Positions 1 through 11,244 of a stretch of 64,000 bases of DNA are shown here, in pieces (within the stretch, counting starts at the first letter, position 1; each line of letters begins with the position of its first letter). Source of the stretch: Norana najaformis. Its lineage: Eukaryota > Annelida > Clitellata > Crassiclitellata > Hormogastridae. The position numbers and the translations under genes are program-made. The stretch is taken from contig OZ029916.1 of NCBI GenBank assembly GCA_964023275.1, forward strand, positions 11,028,607 to 11,092,606. Direction: 5' to 3'. The notes below the pieces were generated by a model. The model was given only the letters and a program-made list of their open reading frames with translations. It was not told where the DNA came from and did not search any database.

Positions 1-51
1 TCAACAATTGCTGACTCATTACTCCATATTGTCAACATAAAATCGCGTGAC

Positions 52-78
52 ATATATATATATATATATATATATATA
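52..78. repeat. (AT)n microsatellite
   Basis: About thirteen uninterrupted AT steps, upstream of the first visible exon of gene 1. Confidence 0.9.
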
Positions 79-239
79 AATTTCTAATGCTTACCAGGCT
101 GGTTCAAAACTCGCTGATCGACTCATCATTTCCTTGCTGCATAAGCATAAAATTGCGCTAATAAGAGTTAAATTAAGTTAATTGGATATCTCACGGTAAC
201 TTGACAACTACTTCATAAATGGCAGACTTTGTAACACAG

Positions 240-410
240 GTGTAACTCGAACTACCTACGAGTGACGAGTTCATGTGTGCATGAGGACGTCATCATAGGC
301 ATTTCCGTCGGATGTGGATTGGCCATCATTCTGATCTTAGTCATCATTCTTATTTTCACATGTCGATCAAAGACAACCTGTTGCAAGAAAAAGTCGAAGA
401 CTGACGAAAG
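240..410 (+). CDS. Gene 1 membrane-spanning exon
   Basis: The acceptor is ACACAG at 234-239 and the donor is GAAAG|GTATCT at 411. After one phase base the exon reads CNSNYLRVTSSCVHED, then a hydrophobic helix of about 23 residues (VIIGISVGCGLAIILILVII), then a basic CRSKTTCCKKKSK stretch typical of the inner face of the membrane. The paralogous exon in gene 2 reads CNRNFVPVGEQCVHQD followed by its own helix. The shared pattern is C-N-x-N-x3-V-x3-CVH-x-D-x-II. Confidence 0.75.
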
Positions 411-3066
411 GTATCTATCTGCCCCAACAGCAACGTCATGTGTTGAAGATAGGGCGAGAATATGACAATGTTCTCATAGGAACTTCATATGTCCTACATA
501 TGGGCCAGCCATATTAAGTATGTAAGACATATGGAGCCTATATGGAAATATTGTCATATTCTCACCATATCTGCAACATAAGACGTTGCTGACGAAGTGA
601 CGATCGTATTAAGAAGAAATGACGACATTCACACAGTTGACTCAACAACAGTTCGACTATTTCGAGGAAAATGAGATTTGTTAAAGGATGAGAGATCGAC
701 AAAGTTTAGTGTCGATATGAGTTGAAAACGTTATGAAAATCGCAGGACTAGCAGTTCTTACGTATCCGTGCTTCATTTAGGAGTGATGATCGATTATCTT
801 AGAAGTGATGATCTATTATCTTAGAAGTGATGATCTATTATCTTAGAAGTGATGATCTATTATCTTAGAAGTGATGATCTATTATCTTAGAAGTGATGAT
901 CTATTATCTTAGAAGTGATGATCTATTGTCTTAGAAGTGATGATCTATTATCTTAGAAGTGATGTTCTATTATCTTAGAAGTGATGATCGATTATCGTCG
1001 ACTGTAGCTATTTAATTCTTAACGCCGCCATTTGCCCTATACTTAAGTTTCAACACTAACAGCCGCAAACTGTTAAATGAAAGCTATGGCTAAAATTAAC
1101 TTAAATGTCTAGTCCTGGCCTATTGTTTTGTAGATTAAGAAATTCGATATCAGTACAAGTATTTAAGAATTCGAGCGTGTGGTCGGTCTATAAGTCTATC
1201 TATAGGTCTTAATTATTACGATATGATTTAAGATGTGATTGTACTTTGCAATTCTTCATGTGGACACTGAACAGTGAACAGGGGAGCCACCATTTACAAT
1301 CGATCCTCGGAGTTGAGACAGGTTTTACAGATACGGATATCTTAGATCGACGAGAGAGCTCTTCGTCGGCTAACCATTCTTCTCAAGATCGGGGTTCCAT
1401 AGCGGAAGAGGGACAACTGGGAATGGGCGTTCAGGCCAGAAGCCTTCATGTCGCTGATTTAACGGCAAGCCCATCTCACACGGTAATTAAAAGAACTGTG
1501 TTACATCGTGTACGTTGACCTAATTGCTGCTTGGCTTTCGTGCGCCATCGGTTGATGCCTTGTGCGTTAGACACCGGTGCATTAGAAGTTACTTATTATG
1601 ATTATTATCATTATTATCATCATCATCATCATCATTATCATCATCATTTTTGTTATTGTTGTTGTTACGGGATGGGTGCAGTAAAGTGTCCATTTTAATC
1701 CAATTTGGGCATATTGACTGTGCTAACAATCAGGAAAACTGTAGAATGCATTTCGAATGGAACTAATCCATTCCGAAGTGGTTCTGGAATGACACGCTGG
1801 TCCAATACGATTCCATCCACTGGAATAGAATTCATACAGTTGCAGTCGACTGCATTAGCGAAGTCATGAAGCGCCGGTGAACAAGAGACTGAGCCACTGA
1901 TTCGTTTCTCGTGACTGTCCACTCTAGGAATCCATAATTATACTTGGTTTACTTGGCATTTCTTGGCTAGTCACACTGCCACGATTCGAGTTCATTCGTC
2001 TAGGGTAATGTCATGGTTAAGCAATTACATAGCACCCTTTCATTAGAGCATTCAAAGATGATAAGTCGTTTCAGCTGAAGTAAATCTATTTCAATCACAG
2101 TTATTCCGATCCAATTCAATAGAATTCATTGTGGTATTTATGGGTTAGCTGTTACACTTTTAATACCAGTATTAACTAACTCCAGAAAGTGCTATATGGT
2201 TAAATAATGTCCCTGTATTATTGTCCACTATTAAGAAACTGTCAACATAACATACTGCCACGGATTTGAAGTGCTATGTTCAGGTCGAATTGTTTGTATG
2301 TTTGAGTTTATCTTTCTGTCAGTTAGTTAGTAAGTCATTTACTCTATCTGTCTGCGTTTCGTATTTTTGTGTCCTGTCAGACTGCTTTATAGACAACAAT
2401 AAAAGCTGAAAATGTGTTTCTGCGAGCGTTTTGCTTCTGAGAGCTGTAGCTGGGGCCATGTGTCACAATATATTCGATTGCATTCAATGTCTGCCCATAG
2501 AACGCCGCCTACCTTCGTTCTTCGCCTGAGTCTCAGTCGCCCGAAAACGACGACAGAAGAAATAGCAGAAACGATCAAAACTATCCCGTCCTCAACTTTG
2601 ACATCCGCCTCCCAGCGCTAGAATTAGTCAACACTGAAAAAGACGTACGTGGCACTTAATATGCAGCTTTTTAGTAATTCTAGACAGAATGTTTGAAGAA
2701 ATGCGTTTAATTACTTATCTGTGTAAAAATGTGCCATGAACATTTTGCAAAGTATTTGTTGTAGCTTTTAAGTATTGCACTTAACATAACATTTACCACG
2801 ATGTACTTCATTCCATACTGTTGTAGTCGACTTTACAATTTTAGCCATTATGTTTTGCAAAGTTCTGCTATAATTTTAGCGCATTGATTGTATGGTTAGT
2901 TAGGGCATTCACAAGATAGCGCTGCATTTTGTAATATATTTTAAAAATCTTGGTTTTGTAGTATTCCATCGTTCGGCCAAATAACAATCTTCTTCAACGA
3001 CCTCTGTCCTTTTACGATCCGACGCAGGTAAATCAGAGGCCACGTGTATTCTTTAACAACTTCTAA
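240..3066 (+). CDS. Gene 1 (3' part): transmembrane mucin/receptor-like protein, four terminal exons
   Basis: Four exons join with matching phases: 240-410 (phase 2 to 2), 1275-1482 (2 to 0), 2501-2644 (0 to 0) and 2962-3066 (0 to stop TAA at 3064-3066). The 5' part of the gene lies before the window. The visible product is the end of a Cys-rich, probably EGF-like domain, one transmembrane helix, a basic stop-transfer stretch, then a Ser- and Asp-rich cytoplasmic tail of about 140 residues. The membrane exon is clearly homologous to the one at 33248-33433 in gene 2 and starts and ends in the same phases, so the two genes are paralogs in tandem. The last exon could instead be spliced at 3028 (CAG|GTAAAT) into something further on. 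Its function is inferred only from gene 2: a cell-surface protein with an intracellular tail. Confidence 0.6.
428..591. repeat. Fold-back (palindromic) element in gene 1 intron
   Basis: Two 42-bp arms (428-469 and 550-591) are inverted copies matching at 37 of 42 positions by eye. They start at CAGCAACGTC and end at GACGTTGCTG, around an 80-bp centre rich in CATATG-like steps. It begins 18 bp after the exon end at 410. It may be a small MITE or hairpin element; no clear target-site duplication was seen. Confidence 0.6.
779..998. repeat. 22-bp minisatellite, 10 copies
   Basis: There are ten head-to-tail copies of a 22-bp unit starting AGAAGTGATGATCTATTATC, with only a few base changes. The array is exactly 220 bp and lies in a gene 1 intron. 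Confidence 0.9.
1275..1482 (+). CDS. Gene 1 cytoplasmic-tail exon A
   Basis: The acceptor is CTGAACAG and the donor is CACACG|GTAATT. The exon starts with one base, which completes the codon left open by the membrane exon, and ends on a codon boundary. The product is polar and Ser-rich (RRESSSSANHSSQDRGSIAEE), as expected for an unstructured intracellular tail. No domain is recognised. Confidence 0.55.
1597..1668. repeat. (ATT/ATC/GTT)n microsatellite
   Basis: An impure run of ATT, ATC and GTT triplets in a gene 1 intron. Confidence 0.85.
2501..2644 (+). CDS. Gene 1 cytoplasmic-tail exon B
   Basis: This is a symmetric phase 0 exon of 48 codons between CCCATAG and the strong donor GAC|GTACGT. 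It reads NAAYLRSSPESQSPEND and continues acidic. It contains a YPVL tetrapeptide (a YxxL pattern) near the end. The matching exon of gene 2 (37778-37924) has 49 codons and the same phases, with an N-Y ... F-D pattern at a similar place. Confidence 0.5.
2962..3066 (+). CDS. Gene 1 probable last exon
   Basis: The acceptor is GGTTTTGTAG. Phase 0 reading gives 34 residues starting YSIVRPNNNLLQRPLSFYDP and then TAA. The phase fits the previous exon. An internal CAG|GTAAAT at 3028 could be a donor instead, so the true C-terminus is uncertain. Confidence 0.4.
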   Translation, partial: YSIVRPNNNLLQRPLSFYDPTQVNQRPRVFFNNF

Positions 3067-5427
3067 AGCGCCGCCATCTAAATCATATCCTGCATGGAGA
3101 GAATGTATGGACCCCCGACATTAGATGCCGGAAGCGACTGACGAACTTTGGTTTAAGAAATTAGAAGTGAAAAACATGAACAGCTGAAGCTAATGGAGTT
3201 GTCAGGATGTAATGACGACAATGATAATGTAGTTGCGGCCCAATTATTGTTTTGGTGGATGACTTTCAACTGACGTCTCGGAGCCTTCGACTTGGCTTCT
3301 ACTCTGTTTATGTTGCTTCTGTAGAACGAAGTCTTCGTCTGACGCGCAGACTCAATGACCTCGGAACCTCACGAACTCATCTTGGCTGTCAACGTCTCAC
3401 CTTTATTTTTACGCTGCATTAGCAGCCTAATAATTAACGAAGATATTTATCATGACCGTATAATCAATTAATTTATCGATCAATCAATTAATGTAAATTG
3501 TTTCAACAAGAATACTGACGCACCGGCCTCCCTTTGTATTTGTTGTTAATTGTATTGTTCTCTCCATTTTTATCATCATCGTCGTCGGTGTTGTCGTCGT
3601 CATCAAATCATTATCTAACTCATTGTTTTTGCCTTCTTCTTCCACTTTTTCTTCTTCATTATCATCACCTCGTTTTTCGTCTTCTTCATTTTTTCATCTT
3701 CGTCTCATCTGCTTCGTCTCAATTACCATTTTCATCATCTATGCCACTGTTTGTTCATATGCAACAACAGCAGCAGCAACAACAAACTCATCATCATAAT
3801 GAATCTTAACAATTGTGAAGATTCGCGGTCTTTAGGTCAATTATAATATAGCTGTTTCATGACTGTTATACAAAATCTGATCTGAATGCTGTAAACGCTG
3901 CCTTCTCTTGGTTTTTGGTAAAGCAACTGCTGTACCATTTAGCATCATAGTTATCTGTTTAGTCAGGACTCTGAATAGACTGGGAATGTGACTAGTCATC
4001 ACTACCGTTACTTGTAGATGTATTGTAATTGTACCTGATCATTTGTATAAGAGCCTTTTAAAAATGAGTATGAGGTGCCGACAAAGTTGCTATGTATCTC
4101 CCCGTCACCCAGCGGCAACGATTGCCAGCAAGGTGCTATGATTTTGCTATGATTTTGACCGTGGCACTGAAGCTTACTTAACAACCGGGTTCTTGAAGAA
4201 TTGCTCTGATTTAACACCGCTGAACAAGCTGGTCTCCCTGACGCAACCTGTGTGTGGGGCTCAAAAGAGTTTGACGATTCATATCACAGGTTGTCACGGT
4301 AGTGCAGCGAGTGTGAACGGTCAATTGCTTGCCTGTGTAGGAAATGGCGTATGTTTTGCCCTTTTATAAATCCAAAATCGCTTAACTAAGTAACTTGAAC
4401 TTTGACAGAGGAAAAGACTGAAAAATCGCTGCTAAGATGTTATACAAAATCAAAACGCTTCTTGTCAATTTTTATGATTTATGGTTTAACTAAAAGGAAA
4501 ATTTGGTTCTATAAGCAGGTTTAAATTAGAGTTTCAAAATGTTAAAATAAATTGTTATGAACTAAAACATTATAAGTTGATTTAAATCTAGAACAAATTA
4601 CTGATTTTTAACTACAAATATCCGATTTTATATGGAACCAACGACTAAGACCTCGTCAGAACCTTTGAAATCATAATTTGAGCTTAAGACAACAAAATTC
4701 AAACAGTTGATTGCTCCATTGTATACTATTGGTGGTTTAACTGCAGAAGTCAGGACCGATCGACCTCAATATAGCAGCAATTTATAGACTACATACGTGC
4801 AATGACACCATTGGCCATAAAGACATATAAATAATAGTATGTGTAGGCTCTGTGTTAGATTAAATTATTATAGGCCCTATATGAGATTTGAATAAATTAG
4901 ACGTTTGTACATGAGATTTTTAAAGATTGGAAAGAATACTTTGATCATAACTAATGAGAAATATTGCTTCATTCACTCTGTTTTGAGTGATATACATGTA
5001 TTGGAAAATTATTCGAACTATTCGGACCTATATGCCTCATCGCCTTCTGAGCACATTTCTGCCATATTGATTTTCCAACTGAGGGTGGGTTTTTTCACGC
5101 ACAGTCACAGCTGCATCGCAAGATGGCCTGGCTGTTCCTCTGTCTCTTGGTACTTGTACATTGGAACTTAGTGGCTACGCCGTTGTTCATTGTGGAACAG
5201 TTTGCCACGCCAGCCTCCTGATCCTTTTTGTTTGTACTGATGAACACTGTTTGATCGTGGTCTTGTTTAGTTAGGTTATGAACATCACAGAGAAGTTTTC
5301 TTGCAGAGGTTTTATGTGCTGTTACGAGTACGATTACTAGTATAATTCCTGCCACTAACACTATTACTACCATTACTAGGCATACAACCACTATTACTAC
5401 TACTGTTATTATTATTATTATTACTAC
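3067..5427. other. Intergenic stretch without recognised genes
   Basis: I see no supported coding exon here. A pyrimidine/TTC/CATC-rich low-complexity block at about 3540-3790 produces a spurious open frame. AATAAA motifs near 4547 and 4888 could serve as polyadenylation signals for gene 1 but are far from its stop codon. A triplet microsatellite at about 5335-5427 is the target into which the LTR element inserted. Confidence 0.5.
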
Positions 5428-7420
5428 TGTGGCGGATCGGCCACAAGGCAAGCCTGCGGGGGAAAAGGCAGGAGTATCTATGACGCGCTTTAGGTAGCCG
5501 CTGAGTGCTGCGATTGTGTGCGCGGTTCGGCCGCGTTAGCTGCATAGAATTTTCAAGGAATTAAATTTTATTAAATTTAAGTTTAATCTAATAATAGCTT
5601 AATAATTAGGTCGTGGAAAATTCTTAGTGTAATTTTATTAAAGTAACGAGCAAAATTGTTGAAATTTATAGGCTCTAAAACGCTTGTATTAAGGCAAGTA
5701 ATGAGTAAAAGTTAAACACCTTTATTTACGTTTTATCGATCGGCCTAGTATATAAGCAAACCGCCGTAAACAGAAAAATGGGGCTTGAATAAGAGGTGTC
5801 GTGTGCTGCGATGCCTATAATGTGAAGGATGGTAGCGTGCCTTCACATATACCACAGTACAGGAGGTGCGATGCGGGCCTCCTGAAAACAGAGTGAAGGA
5901 TGGTAGCGAGCCTTCACGGGAACGAGTCCAAGTGTTTCTCAGTGAAATCATAGCGTATACAAATACACGGACGAGGGTGACGTCCGGGGAAGCCCGTGTT
6001 CGATCTGGTCCCGGTTACGATAAAATATACGGACGGTAGAGTCCGCGGAAAAGACTAATCTGTGCGCTCCCGGCGGGACGACCGAGACAAACACTGTCTG
6101 GTTTCGGGCTGACGGCGTCGATCCGGTTAGAGGCGAGGGCCCACTCTACCGTAGATCGCGAGGCGGCCTTGGCCAGGACGGTGAACGTTGAGGCTGGGCG
6201 AAGTTCGGGGAAAGATGCGGCGACAGGTCTGTGTGAATTCAAGGGGTAGCATTTGCCGTAAGAGATAACTGGTGCCGTAATACTTGTCAGTGCGCTCCTG
6301 AGGAGGTCGCAACCAAAACAAACCAAACTGTCTGATTTCTGACTGGCTCCGCGTTGGTCCCGCAGGGTTTGGGCCCGCCTTGTTGGAACGTCGCGAGACG
6401 GTCGAGTAAGTCACGATAGTTGGAAAATAACAGGTTGTGCGAAACTCGGGTAAAGTTGCGGCCGCGGTTTGCCCGGTCGAAATTCAGACAGCGGGGATAC
6501 GGGAAGACCCGCGGATCATAACGCAGACCAAGTAAAGCTCGGATACGTAAGAGACCGGATCATGTAACGCAGATCAAGAAAAGTCCCATTAAGCAAGGGA
6601 CCGAAAACTAACGCAGACCAAGGAAATACCCGGTACAAAACAGAGTCCGGGTCGGTTCCCCGATAACATCGGAGTCGAAACGGGAAGATACCGACTCCTC
6701 TATTTGCTTGTCGCCACACACTGATCAGAGGGCTGACTGAAGTGCGGGGAAGGGCCCCCTCGTGCGTAGGTCGGTACGAAGATCCGTGTGTTTTACAGAA
6801 GGTTAGAGAGAGGACCTTCTCTTGAGTGTTCCATAGGGGTATCATATCCCCTGAAGCACTGTTGGTCGTTAATTGCCAACAGAGACCTGGTACGGAAACT
6901 TACTCCGGAAATCCTATACACGGAAATGGAGCGAGATAGTGGGAAGATGTGTCGCCCAATATCCTTGTGCCTAGGGCGGAAAGACACAGAGGCTCGTTGT
7001 GAGACTTCCCTGTTCCCGGAACCGAGAAAGCGACTGGTGTCTCAGAATATTGGCGGTAGCGGGCGAGTTACAAGATGTAAAATGGTGGTTACGAGAAAGT
7101 CCTCACACAAAAAGGGAACGACTATTGCCGGTGAAGGAACGAACCCTGTTCTGAGTAAAGGCCATCCTCAGGACGTCGCCCATCCGGCGACCGTGGAAGA
7201 GGCATAGTCGGATCCCGAGACCGAGAGTTAGTGTTGATTTCTCAAGGAAGCGGCCCATCCTGAAACTTCCTTAGAGAGAATGAACGATACGGGCAGAGGC
7301 GACATGGAGAGGCCATTTTACAGTGAAAATATAAGGGGCAGTGAGGCGGGTGGCTCTGAGCGAAGAACTGGGCTTGAGTACCTCACCCCGTGAACAGTTA
7401 GCCCGACCGAGAACGCCACA
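5428..7420 (+). repeat. 5' LTR (1,993 bp) of the non-autonomous element
   Basis: It starts with an 18-bp hairpin, TGTGGCGGATCGGCCACA, and ends GAACGCCACA. The first 300 bp are AT-rich and the remainder GC-rich. The GC-rich part contains a dense series of short hairpins between 5822 and 7191 and three copies of AACGCAGA(C/T)CAAG near 6518-6620. Open frames inside it are identical between the two LTRs but show no recognisable protein. Confidence 0.9.
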
Positions 7421-7440
7421 ATTTGGTACCAGAAGTGGGG
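7421..7440 (+). other. Probable primer-binding site
   Basis: ATTTGGTACCAGAAGTGGGG lies directly after the 5' LTR, the position at which a tRNA 3' end primes minus-strand synthesis. I could not assign the tRNA. Confidence 0.6.
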
Positions 7441-8199
7441 GTACCAGCGTTTTCTTTCCGTAGACCAGAGGAAGTTGTTGAAGATGCAGATGACGAGTCA
7501 GATGATAATCCCCACCTTGAGCAGGCATGTGTGGACTACCGAGGTGCTCGCCCAAAGATATTTCCAGATACGAGAGCGTTGTTTAAAGAAATGGCTGCGC
7601 AAGACGCGCCTATTACAATTGAAACAGAAGCTGTGGTACCGAGAGGTCGCGATAGAGACTTGTCTTCTTTCGCAGGTTACGAAAAGGTTTCAAGAATGGT
7701 CCCATGGATGACAGAAATGGCTGAGGACAACGAGAGTTATTATATACACGAGAATATCGTGGAAGGTATGCCAAGAGCCTTCGAACAGGTTGGAGGACCG
7801 CAACCTATATGCAGAGAGAAGGAAACAAGTACTTTTGGGATACGTTGGTGTTACGAGGATGAGGTGCGTTCGTTGGTGGCTGACCAAGACCATGGCAGTT
7901 TTGCCAGAAATCAAATGGACTTTAAAGCTGAAATGTCTTACCTACGACAGACTGTGATAACTTTGAGTAAGAGGCTGGAAGAATTGTCAGTTCCAAAGGC
8001 TCAACCCTCCGACGTGTTCCGAAGCGCAATTTCGGGGAACCCTATGGGCCCAGGCAACCCGGAAGATCGCCGAGGAAACATTGAGGATGAAGTTACGGGA
8101 AATGAACGGAGTCGAGGTTTCCCTGAAAATGGAACAGAATTTTTGCGAGATGAAATGGTGGGAAAACTTGCGGAGCCGAGTTTTACCAGAGAAACGTGA
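7423..8199 (+). pseudogene. N-terminal gag-region ORF of the LTR element
   Basis: An open frame of about 258 codons starts right after the 5' LTR. The product is acidic and polar with no catalytic motif, and a coiled-coil-prone stretch lies near residues 170-190. It is followed by a region with stops and a tandemly repeated block (CGGGAAATG...CCCGCGAAAG, at about 8382 and 8450). By position it is probably the N-terminal part of a gag polyprotein now cut off from the capsid-like part. Confidence 0.45.
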
Positions 8200-8435
8200 A
8201 GAATTTTCTCAAAGTGAATAGTCGGAAAAATCGCGGAGTCAATTTCTGCCTGAAAAAGACGAAGCTGAGGTTAGAAAGTTTTCGTCAGATGGCGAGTCAC
8301 ATTCAGAGAAGACAGATATGCGGTATCGAGTGACAGAAATTCTTGTTTGAAGAGTGCCCGTGAACGTGAAAAACGCAAGTCGGGAAATGTCCCGCGAAAG
8401 TCAGAGACACGGGAGAAACCCGGAAATCCACAGAA

Positions 8436-9165
8436 ATGCTTTTGGTCGAAAAGTTCGGGAAATGCCCCGCGAAAGTCAAAGACGCGGGATTTACCGAGAA
8501 ACTAGGAGAGAGACGTTGCCTAGGGAGTTCCGCGGGTCATGTAACCGGCCAGCATCGGTCTACGTTGAGTACTGTAGAGGAAAGTGAACCAGGTGACCGT
8601 GAGACAACTACGGTGAATTATAAAAAGCGTATGAAAAAGACGCCTATTACTCAGAAGAGAAATGAAAAGGCGACAGACCGAGAGATTCGAATTGAATGCG
8701 AATAATATGATGGAAAATCGGCGGTTGCCGCATTCCTGGCAAAGTTCGAAGTTTGTGTTCGTTGTAACGCATGGAGTGACCACGAGAAAGCAGACCAGTT
8801 GATGTGTGCGTTGACAGGGCTCGCATCTCAACTGTTGTGGGATATGGGTGCACAGAAAAATGTTACCTGGCAAGAACTCGTTGAAAGGTTTAAAAAGTCA
8901 AGCTGGGTGCGAGAACCAGACCAGTCTTTATCGAATGAAACTTCGTACTTACAGACAGGCTCCGGGAGAAAGCTTGAGCAGTGTAGTGCAAGAAGTAAGG
9001 AGGCTGATGGCTTTGGCCTACCAAGGACCGATAAGTGATATCACTGAAACGGTTGCATGCGACGCTTTCATTGATGCCCTCGCTAACAGAGACTTAGCAC
9101 AGAATGTGCGAGAGCGAGAGAGAAAGAGAACCGGCTAACCTTGAGGCTGCGAATAAGCACTCGGT
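8436..9165 (+). pseudogene. Broken Gypsy/Mag-like gag (capsid region)
   Basis: In one frame, YDGKSAVAAFLAKFEV is followed by the W-S-x2-EKA-x-L and LWDMG...TWQELVERF blocks of Gypsy/Mag-type gag. The frame is interrupted by TAA at 8703-8705, just before the YDG. Near 8920-8945 the homology moves to another frame (PGESLSSVVQEVRRLMALAY, then ACDAFIDALANRDLAQNVRE) and it shifts again after about 9120. At least one nonsense change and two frameshifts are therefore visible, and the copy cannot make a full Gag. Confidence 0.75.
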
Positions 9166-9488
9166 TCGATTGGACGCGTATGGGCGATCATCGAATTAAT
9201 CAAGTGAAATAGACAAAGAATATGGCCGAGGAGAAACTACTACAGAAGACCGGGAAACCAATGTTGTCGACGAAGAACTGGATCGTCGCTTGGTGGTTCT
9301 TGAAGAGGAAATAAAGAATTTGGCCAACGAGATCGGAAAGCTGGCATCAAAACAGGATTCAGGTCAAAAATTGGGAAGTCCGCAGTAACGTTCGCCAAAA
9401 TTTGAGAACGTTGTAGAGAGGGGAAGCAGACCCCTGGCAGTGTACAAGAGTCCGTATGAGCCTGGACGTTGGAGAAACGCTGACGGCG

Positions 9489-9560
9489 TCGTTTGTTATC
9501 AGTGTGGACAAAAAGGGGCCCATGAAACGGTGGTGTGCGCAGAGAACTGCCGGAAAACAT
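9489..9560 (+). pseudogene. CCHC-like zinc knuckle remnant
   Basis: The sequence reads CYQCGQKGAHETVVC, giving C-x2-C-x5-H-x4-C, one residue longer than the usual retroviral-type knuckle. It is placed after the capsid region, as in other Gypsy gags. Confidence 0.55.
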
Positions 9561-9699
9561 GAAGAAACAGAGCCTAAAGAAGACGCTGGACCAGTCGAGG
9601 CAGGACTTCTGGTTCAGGAAATTCACAGTTGGTGAAGTGTAGTGTGAGGAAAATTGGGAAGACCGGAAACAGTGATGTCTCAGAGCTGCCATAGCTCAG

Positions 9700-10010
9700 G
9701 TTCACGAGAGAAGGCCACGTTAAGGTTGGCGACCTAGTGGATTAGACAGGTTGCCAGTAGGGCGGTGGTTGAGCGCTCTTGCACCAGTAATGAGGCTGTC
9801 GCTTGGGCGGTCGAAGAAGAGTAAGGGCACTGGGCGTATGGGCTGTAGGCTCACCCAGTTGTTGAGGCTCTCACCGTTGGCTTGCGTACGTGCATGGTTG
9901 CAGAGGTTCTCGGGTCTGAGATTGAGTACTTGTCGGAGTAAGTCGTCCAGATGACCGAGGTTGTTCGCCCTATAATCGAGAGTATATCGGTTCCTTGCCT
10001 TCTAAGCGGA
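9700..10010 (+). repeat. Internal direct repeat, copy 1
   Basis: About 300 bp recurs at 11245-11550 with scattered differences. Shared stretches include GCACTGGGCGTATGGGCTGT and GAGTACTTGTCGGAGTAAGT. In both copies one frame begins VKVGDLV, reminiscent of the start of the C-terminal module of Gypsy integrases. The copies bracket about 1.2 kb of apparently non-coding DNA. Confidence 0.75.
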
Positions 10011-10354
10011 TCTGAGTTGGAGATATTGGAATCGGGAAGTGAAATGTTGCTGTTTCTACGTTGCCTTAATCGGAAGAAACAAAGGCAAGTGCTGTGAGTT
10101 GCCAACGGTAATCGTGAGAATGGAGTCGACGAAGAGATACCCAATCCGAGAATGTAAATCAGAAATGGAAACCTTGGAAAAAGACGACTTGAAACTCGTG
10201 GGAAGAGCAGAAAATGAACTTGAAACTCTACCGACATTCAAGAGAAATCGCCTAAAGAAGAAGGTTGTCCGACGAAAGAAGACATGTTTTTGACAGGGAA
10301 CTTGACGCTACCGAAAGACATCAAGAGTTCCTTCGCGAGGACAATGTGATAACC

Positions 10355-10720
10355 GCTTAATTGCGGGGGTTTTACGAACTGTTTTCGAAGACCGATTTTT
10401 GTGTTGCCTTTTGATGAGACTTTTCGTTTGGACTGTTGTATTACGTATGGTTACGATGTACGGTATTCGATACCGCTTAATTGCGGGGGTTTTACGAACT
10501 ATTTTCGGAGAGCGATTTTTGTGTTTCCTTTTGATGAGAATTTCGTTTTAAATGTCATAGACTGTTCAAGAATGCGTTCTGAGTTTCTTTTGATCAGAAT
10601 TGTTGTGTGCAATATCTTAGTACTCAAATGTATAAAGACTTAGGGTACTGGTTACCGCTTCATTGTGGAGGGTTTAAGACTGTGTTGCAGTGCAAGTTTT
10701 ATGTATCTATTTGATGACAG
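10355..10720 (+). repeat. Short tandem duplications inside the LTR element
   Basis: ACCGCTTAATTGCGGGGGTT and the roughly 75 bp after it occur at about 10351 and 10468, with a more diverged third copy at about 10654. No coding frame is recognised. Confidence 0.7.
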
Positions 10721-11244
10721 TTTTCATTTAGATCGTGTTAGTATGTTTGTGTAACGATGGCGATCTATTGTTTTAACTGCTGAGTTCGTGTTTAATAGAA
10801 AGTTCTGTGATGAATTTGAGAACCGTTGAAGTTCGATGACATTTTCAAAGTGTGAATTTTAAAGCTTTGATGTACATAATTTCGATTGGACGTTGTTTCT
10901 ATATAATTCGTAAATGCTGTCGTAACTAGTCGCCAGATTGGCTGACACTTGTATTGCGGTAGAGATGTCTGTTAGCTTGCGATTACGAGAAGATGCTGTA
11001 TCATTGTACTGTTGTGAAATATATCATGAAAATGTAAAAAAGAATAAAAAAAAAGAAAAATCGTATATGTGAAGGCCGCGGAGCAAATACGGGATCTAGT
11101 TGCTTTCCCGGGTTTTCAGTTCTTTAATTTTGGAGTAGTACGTGATGTGATAGAGTTGGTGCGTATTGACAGGATCGGGAGATAGTTGGTGACTTTTCTC
11201 TCCTGGGTCTCCTTGCCAGTTGTGGTTAGGTAGAGCTCAGTTTC

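Noticed and set aside
3534..3809. Open frame of Ser/Leu/Phe ending in a poly-Gln run
   Set aside because: Low-complexity pyrimidine and CAG-type triplets, no splice context and no recognisable protein.
5095..5545. Overlapping minus-strand open frames at the left edge of the LTR element
   Set aside because: They run through the triplet microsatellite and the LTR boundary, so the frame is accidental.
6788..7207. 139-codon open frame in the LTR, repeated at 12999-13418
   Set aside because: Present twice only because LTRs are copies. No known domain, lies in the hairpin-rich region, and opposing frames are open as well.
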